In this document: piece by piece, positions 22,818 to 25,897 of the stretch | Numbering within the stretch: position 1 is the stretch's first letter | Layout: each line of letters begins with the position of its first letter | DNA from: a virus | Virus record (IMG/VR): IMGVR_UViG_3300042568_000281 | Span: 1-25,897 of that record | Length of the DNA: 25,897 bases | Strand: one strand, 5' to 3' | Translations under genes and position numbers: made by a program | The notes under the pieces: generated by a model | What the model was told of the DNA's origin: nothing | The model's database searches: none | The model's input: only the letters and a program-made list of their open reading frames with translations

Positions 22818-24182
22818 TTATCGCTTGTGCTTCTGGATCGCGGTCTTCTCGATGCGCCCCATCCCGCTCAGGGAGCCCGCGTCCATGTCCTTGTAGGAGC
22901 GCGCGCGGCCGCCCGAGAGGCGCCCCACACGCTTGCCGTGTTCGATCTCGGTCTTCTCCAGCCTGCCCATGCCGCTCAGGGCACCTGCGTCCATGTCCTT
23001 GAAGGACTTGTAGGCGGCGCGGCCGCCGCGCTTGCGCGGCATCGGGGGCATGCCCGGCGGGCCACCCATGCCCGGCGGCATGCCCGGGGGCGGGCCGGGG
23101 GGCGGCATCGGCATCGGAGGCATGCCCGCGCCCATGCCCGGGGGCACGATGGGCGGCGGCGGCATTGGCGGCAGCGTCGGCGCCTTCGGCATCATCGCCT
23201 GCTGATCGTCGGGCTTCCCGGCGTTGATCGAGATGACGATGTTGGTCTTACCCTTGGCGCGGCCGCCGCGCTTGCGGCCTTGACGCATCTTCGCGAGCAT
23301 CATCGCGTTGCGCGCCTGCCGTCCCTTCTCGCCTTCCGGTGTGCGCAGCTGGGCCTCGTCTTCCGCAGCCTGCTTCGCGTACATCGCGTCGAAGATTTCG
23401 CGCGAGCTGCCACCCTTGTTACGGCCGCCTGCGGCCTTCGGCATGCGGCCGCCGGTCGGACGCGTGCCGCCGAAGTAGGTTCCGCCGCCGCTCTTCTTGC
23501 CGATGCCTTTGGCCTTCATAAGCTCGTCGATATTCCGGTACGGTTCACCAGTTGCCTGCGATCCGCCGTCGGGGCCCCGCGTCGGGGCGTCACCCGGAAT
23601 AGGCTTTTTAGCTGAGCCGCCAGCCTGCTTCTTCGTGCGGCCGCCGCTCTTCTTGCCCTCGATCAGCTTCTTGGCGAGCATCACGGGGGAGAGCGCCTCC
23701 AGCAGGCCGCCCCCTTCCTTGTGGGCGCGGCCGCCCTTCTTCAGCTTGATGTCTTCCTTCGCGCCGTGGTGCAGGTTCTTGGCGTGCTGGCGCAGGGCCT
23801 TCTTCACGAGCTTCTTGTCCTGCTCGACGTCGCCGCCCTTGGCATAGCCGCCGATGTGGGCGTTGCCGCCCTCGCGAGCCTTGTTCGCCTTCTTCACGTT
23901 GCGGTTGATCAGGTCCGTCACCAGCGAGCGGCCGCCGGCCTTGCGCTGCTTGCGGTCGGCGCGCATGGCGGCAGGGCCGCCCTCGCACATCTCGACGACC
24001 TTACCGCCCTTGCGGAAGGCGCGACGCGAGAGCGGGCGCATGCCCGTCTTCATGTCGGTGTTCATCATCTCGGGCGGCGTCCAGTCCGAGGAATCGACCT
24101 TGGCCCTCGGCTCGCCCTTGCCGCCCATGCGGTTGGCCTTGGCCTTCATGGCCGCGCGTGCGGCCTTTGACATCTCACTCAT
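22818..24182 (-). CDS. Large basic KxGG-repeat protein
   Basis: A 454-residue, very basic protein. DSSDWTPPEMMNTDMKTGMR and PLSRRAFRKGGKVVE near the start, then a long series of (K/R)-x-G-G motifs (RKAGGRS, AKGGDVE, KKGGRAHKEGGG, KKSGGRTKKQAGG, KRGGRAKG and others). Residues ~329-385 are a Pro/Met/Gly-rich stretch (PPMPPPPIVPPGMGAGMPPM), and the last 70 residues hold two copies of a DMDAGxLSGMGRxEKT unit. Such proteins occur beside portal and capsid genes of environmental phages without a known role. CGGAG precedes ATG 24182, just after the stop of the preceding gene. Confidence 0.86.
   Translation of the reverse strand: MSEMSKAARAAMKAKANRMGGKGEPRAKVDSSDWTPPEMMNTDMKTGMRPLSRRAFRKGGKVVEMCEGGPAAMRADRKQRKAGGRSLVTDLINRNVKKANKAREGGNAHIGGYAKGGDVEQDKKLVKKALRQHAKNLHHGAKEDIKLKKGGRAHKEGGGLLEALSPVMLAKKLIEGKKSGGRTKKQAGGSAKKPIPGDAPTRGPDGGSQATGEPYRNIDELMKAKGIGKKSGGGTYFGGTRPTGGRMPKAAGGRNKGGSSREIFDAMYAKQAAEDEAQLRTPEGEKGRQARNAMMLAKMRQGRKRGGRAKGKTNIVISINAGKPDDQQAMMPKAPTLPPMPPPPIVPPGMGAGMPPMPMPPPGPPPGMPPGMGGPPGMPPMPRKRGGRAAYKSFKDMDAGALSGMGRLEKTEIEHGKRVGRLSGGRARSYKDMDAGSLSGMGRIEKTAIQKHKR
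22826..23009 (-). repeat. Tandem repeat of KDMDAGxLSGMGRxEKT unit
   Basis: Two copies of a roughly 35-residue unit: FKDMDAGALSGMGRLEKTEI and YKDMDAGSLSGMGRIEKTAI. The DNA of both copies is also alike, so the duplication appears recent. It is at the C-terminus of the KxGG protein. Confidence 0.85.
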
Positions 24183-25897
24183 CTATTTTCTCCGTGTTAC
24201 TGCGAGCGCGTGCTCGACGATGCTTCTCGACTTGGCGGGGGTCTTGGTTCGTCCGCCGCGCTTGAAGCCTGCGCCGCCATCGCCGCCCTGCAGCATGTCG
24301 CTGTAGTTGGGCGTCTGCGGGCTGGCCGTGTCAACGGGGACGGGATCCGGCGCTGCGGGCGCGGCCGGCGCAGGCGCCGTCGGTGCCGCGGGCGTCGCAG
24401 CCTTCGGGAACAGGCCCTCGTAGGTCTTGCCGTTCAGCGCATTATACATCAGGGCACGGCTGGCATCGTTGGGGGCATCCCCTCTCGCCTGCGCATCCAT
24501 GCGCTGGTAGGCTCCGTAGGGGGCCTGCTGCGGCATGGCCTGCTGCTGTTGCGGGGCCTGCGCCGCGACCTGCCGGTTGAGGTCGCTGAAGGCCCCCTGA
24601 AGGTTCTGCTGGAGCTGGGCGATGCCACCGCCGTGGGCCTTGCCGACGCGGCCGCCTTTCTTGAACATCGGCCCTTTGACGTCGACAAGGTTCTGGGCGA
24701 CGACCTCGTCGGGGCTCAGGCCTGTAAGGCGCGACGTGCGCTCGATGCTCTGGTTGATGTGCGAGATCATGGGGCTTGCCCTGTAGCCGCCCTTGGTCCC
24801 TATATCCTTGGCACCGGCCCACGCGACTTCCTGAAAATGCCGGGGGCTCTTCGCGCCTTTAGTCTTCTTGGCCAGATCGGCGAGGGCCCCTTCGTAGTGG
24901 CCATAGGTTCCCTCGGGAGGGACCGACATCTTGGGGTCGTAGAGGCCCGACATCTGCTCGTCGATGGTAGACCCTGACGCGTCGCCGAGAAAATTGTGCG
25001 AGAAGTTGTACCTCTTGGGGTTGGCGGGCGTGACGCCCTTCCCCTGCATGATCATCTTGTTGAACTGGTCGATGTTGCCCCCGATGTAGCGGCCCCCGAT
25101 GGGGAACGGCAGGTCGTAGGACTTCTCAGGGAACTGCTGCTTGTGCGCCTTGACGTAGTTCCCGTAGTGCGACGTTAGGAAATTCGACGTCGGATCAGCG
25201 CCGCCCGTCGTCGCCGACATCGCGTCCGCGAAGCGTTCCTTGAAGAGGCGCGACCCGATCTTCGGCCCATGCTTGGCGACGTACTCATTGTGGAGCTGTC
25301 CCATCAGGTACCAGTCGCTCGCTTCGCGAGGCTGCAGCATGCCTCTCTCAAAGGCCCCCGACAGGCGCTGTATCGCCTCCGGGCTGCGGGCGTGGGCCTC
25401 ATATTTGACCTGCGTCTCAGGCTTGACCTTCTTGATGCCCGTCGTCGGAGCCTTCACGCCAAATTCGGACGAGGAGGCGTCATATCGCTTGAGCGGATCG
25501 AAGTAGGGTTTGTAGCGGCCCTCCTCGATGTCCTTCTGGATCACCTTCTTCGCCGTCTGCACGGCGAGAGCCTCTGGCGAAAGGCGCTTGGCGAGGTAGT
25601 CGACCTTCTTCTTAGGGTCGTGGGCCCACTCGGGAGGCGCCGTCTCAGGGTACCGCGTCGCCAGATCGGGGAACGTCTCTGCGGGGCGCAGATCGAGCGT
25701 CTTCTTGATGGTGGGCGTCGGGGGTTTCTTGGCCACGTCTACATCTCCCCCGCGCTTGAATGAGTTGAAGCCGTTGCCCTTGATGCTGTCGCGCATCTGC
25801 GGCGTGACGTCGAGGGAGTGCAGGGGCGCCGTCTCGTTGCCGGGAGTAGCGCGGCGCTGCGCGATAGCGATTTCGGCTGCTTCGCGTGTGGGATGTG
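24183..25897 (-). CDS. KxGG protein (5' end cut by window edge)
   Basis: The frame is open from the window edge to the stop at 24183, at least 570 residues; an internal ATG at 25796 exists but the coding sequence clearly extends further upstream (...PLHSLDVTPQMRDSIKGN). That stretch resembles the S/T-P-x-M-R-x-S-I tail segment seen in large polyvalent phage proteins. The middle (SHNFLGDASGSTIDEQMSGL, RHFQEVAWAGAKDI, MISHINQSIERTSRLTGLS) is a conserved-looking domain I cannot name with confidence. KRGGDV, KKGGRVGKAHGGG and KRGGRTKT motifs occur, and a Gln/Pro-Ala-rich tail follows. It leads the cluster, probably just downstream of portal and terminase genes outside the window. Confidence 0.85.
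   Translation of the reverse strand, partial: HPTREAAEIAIAQRRATPGNETAPLHSLDVTPQMRDSIKGNGFNSFKRGGDVDVAKKPPTPTIKKTLDLRPAETFPDLATRYPETAPPEWAHDPKKKVDYLAKRLSPEALAVQTAKKVIQKDIEEGRYKPYFDPLKRYDASSSEFGVKAPTTGIKKVKPETQVKYEAHARSPEAIQRLSGAFERGMLQPREASDWYLMGQLHNEYVAKHGPKIGSRLFKERFADAMSATTGGADPTSNFLTSHYGNYVKAHKQQFPEKSYDLPFPIGGRYIGGNIDQFNKMIMQGKGVTPANPKRYNFSHNFLGDASGSTIDEQMSGLYDPKMSVPPEGTYGHYEGALADLAKKTKGAKSPRHFQEVAWAGAKDIGTKGGYRASPMISHINQSIERTSRLTGLSPDEVVAQNLVDVKGPMFKKGGRVGKAHGGGIAQLQQNLQGAFSDLNRQVAAQAPQQQQAMPQQAPYGAYQRMDAQARGDAPNDASRALMYNALNGKTYEGLFPKAATPAAPTAPAPAAPAAPDPVPVDTASPQTPNYSDMLQGGDGGAGFKRGGRTKTPAKSRSIVEHALAVTRRK

Noticed and set aside
22587-23615. Plus-strand frame over the KxGG gene
   Set aside because: Arg/His-rich shadow; the minus-strand frame has repeated meaningful motifs.
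1-25897. tRNA genes, CRISPR arrays, insertion sequences, integrase
   Set aside because: I saw no cloverleaf with conserved TTCRA arm, no regular spaced repeats, no transposase or recombinase motifs; no search tool could be run.

Overview
This window is part of the late (structural and lysis) region of a tailed double-stranded DNA phage or prophage, probably a short-tailed podovirus. I see no terminase, portal, polymerase, integrase or host gene. The DNA is GC-rich. The capsid, head-tail adaptor, GH19 endolysin and GTA-type holin all look like families common in phages of Alphaproteobacteria and related environmental bacteria. The host is an inference, not something shown directly. Nearly all genes lie on the minus strand, so transcription runs from base 25897 down to base 1. 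Both ends of the window cut a gene.

Layout in the direction of transcription. (1) 25897-22818: two long basic proteins carrying many short (K/R)-x-G-G motifs. (2) 22741-20743: capsid assembly block with a small protein, a GroES-like co-chaperonin, a coiled-coil scaffold-like protein and a companion protein, closed by a clear terminator at 20700-20722. (3) 20742-16556: a control gap with a palindrome and a possible promoter, then a small virion protein, the major capsid protein, an endonuclease VII-type gene that looks inserted, a beta-helix structural protein, a small KxGG protein, a second terminator and a DUF6321-like protein. (4) 16544-8613: tail and receptor-binding block, with several beta-rich virion proteins, a gp4-like head-tail protein, a zinc-ribbon protein, a GLUG-repeat adhesin-like fibre protein and two tandem micro-proteins. 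(5) 8560-7467: lysis pair (GH19 endolysin, holin). (6) 7458-4417: head-tail adaptor and a large P22 gp10-like tail-nozzle candidate. (7) 3929-4420: an HNH-AP2 homing endonuclease, the only convincing plus-strand gene, convergent with the nozzle gene. (8) 3882-1: small virion proteins including a C1q/TNF-like jelly-roll candidate, a GNAT-like acetyltransferase and a long glutamine-rich protein with an internal S74 intramolecular chaperone domain.

The genes are packed very tightly. Many junctions are TAATG, TGATG or GTGA overlaps, or have the stop codon inside the next Shine-Dalgarno sequence, which suggests long co-transcribed and translationally coupled units. No intergenic gap exceeds about 190 bases; the largest is 20559-20742. 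I saw no tRNA, rRNA, CRISPR array or insertion sequence. Several genes start with GTG or TTG, and four real coding regions are either very short (47, 55 and possibly 10 codons) or run off the window edge (the S74 protein).

The most unusual points are: the fusion of a degenerate HNH module to an endonuclease VII domain, preceded by a hairpin that touches its ribosome-binding site; the KxGG motif shared by several otherwise unrelated late proteins; the tandem WWVRP micro-proteins; the S74 domain placed in the interior of a Q-rich protein; and the palindrome, terminator and promoter cluster that separates the two head-gene blocks.
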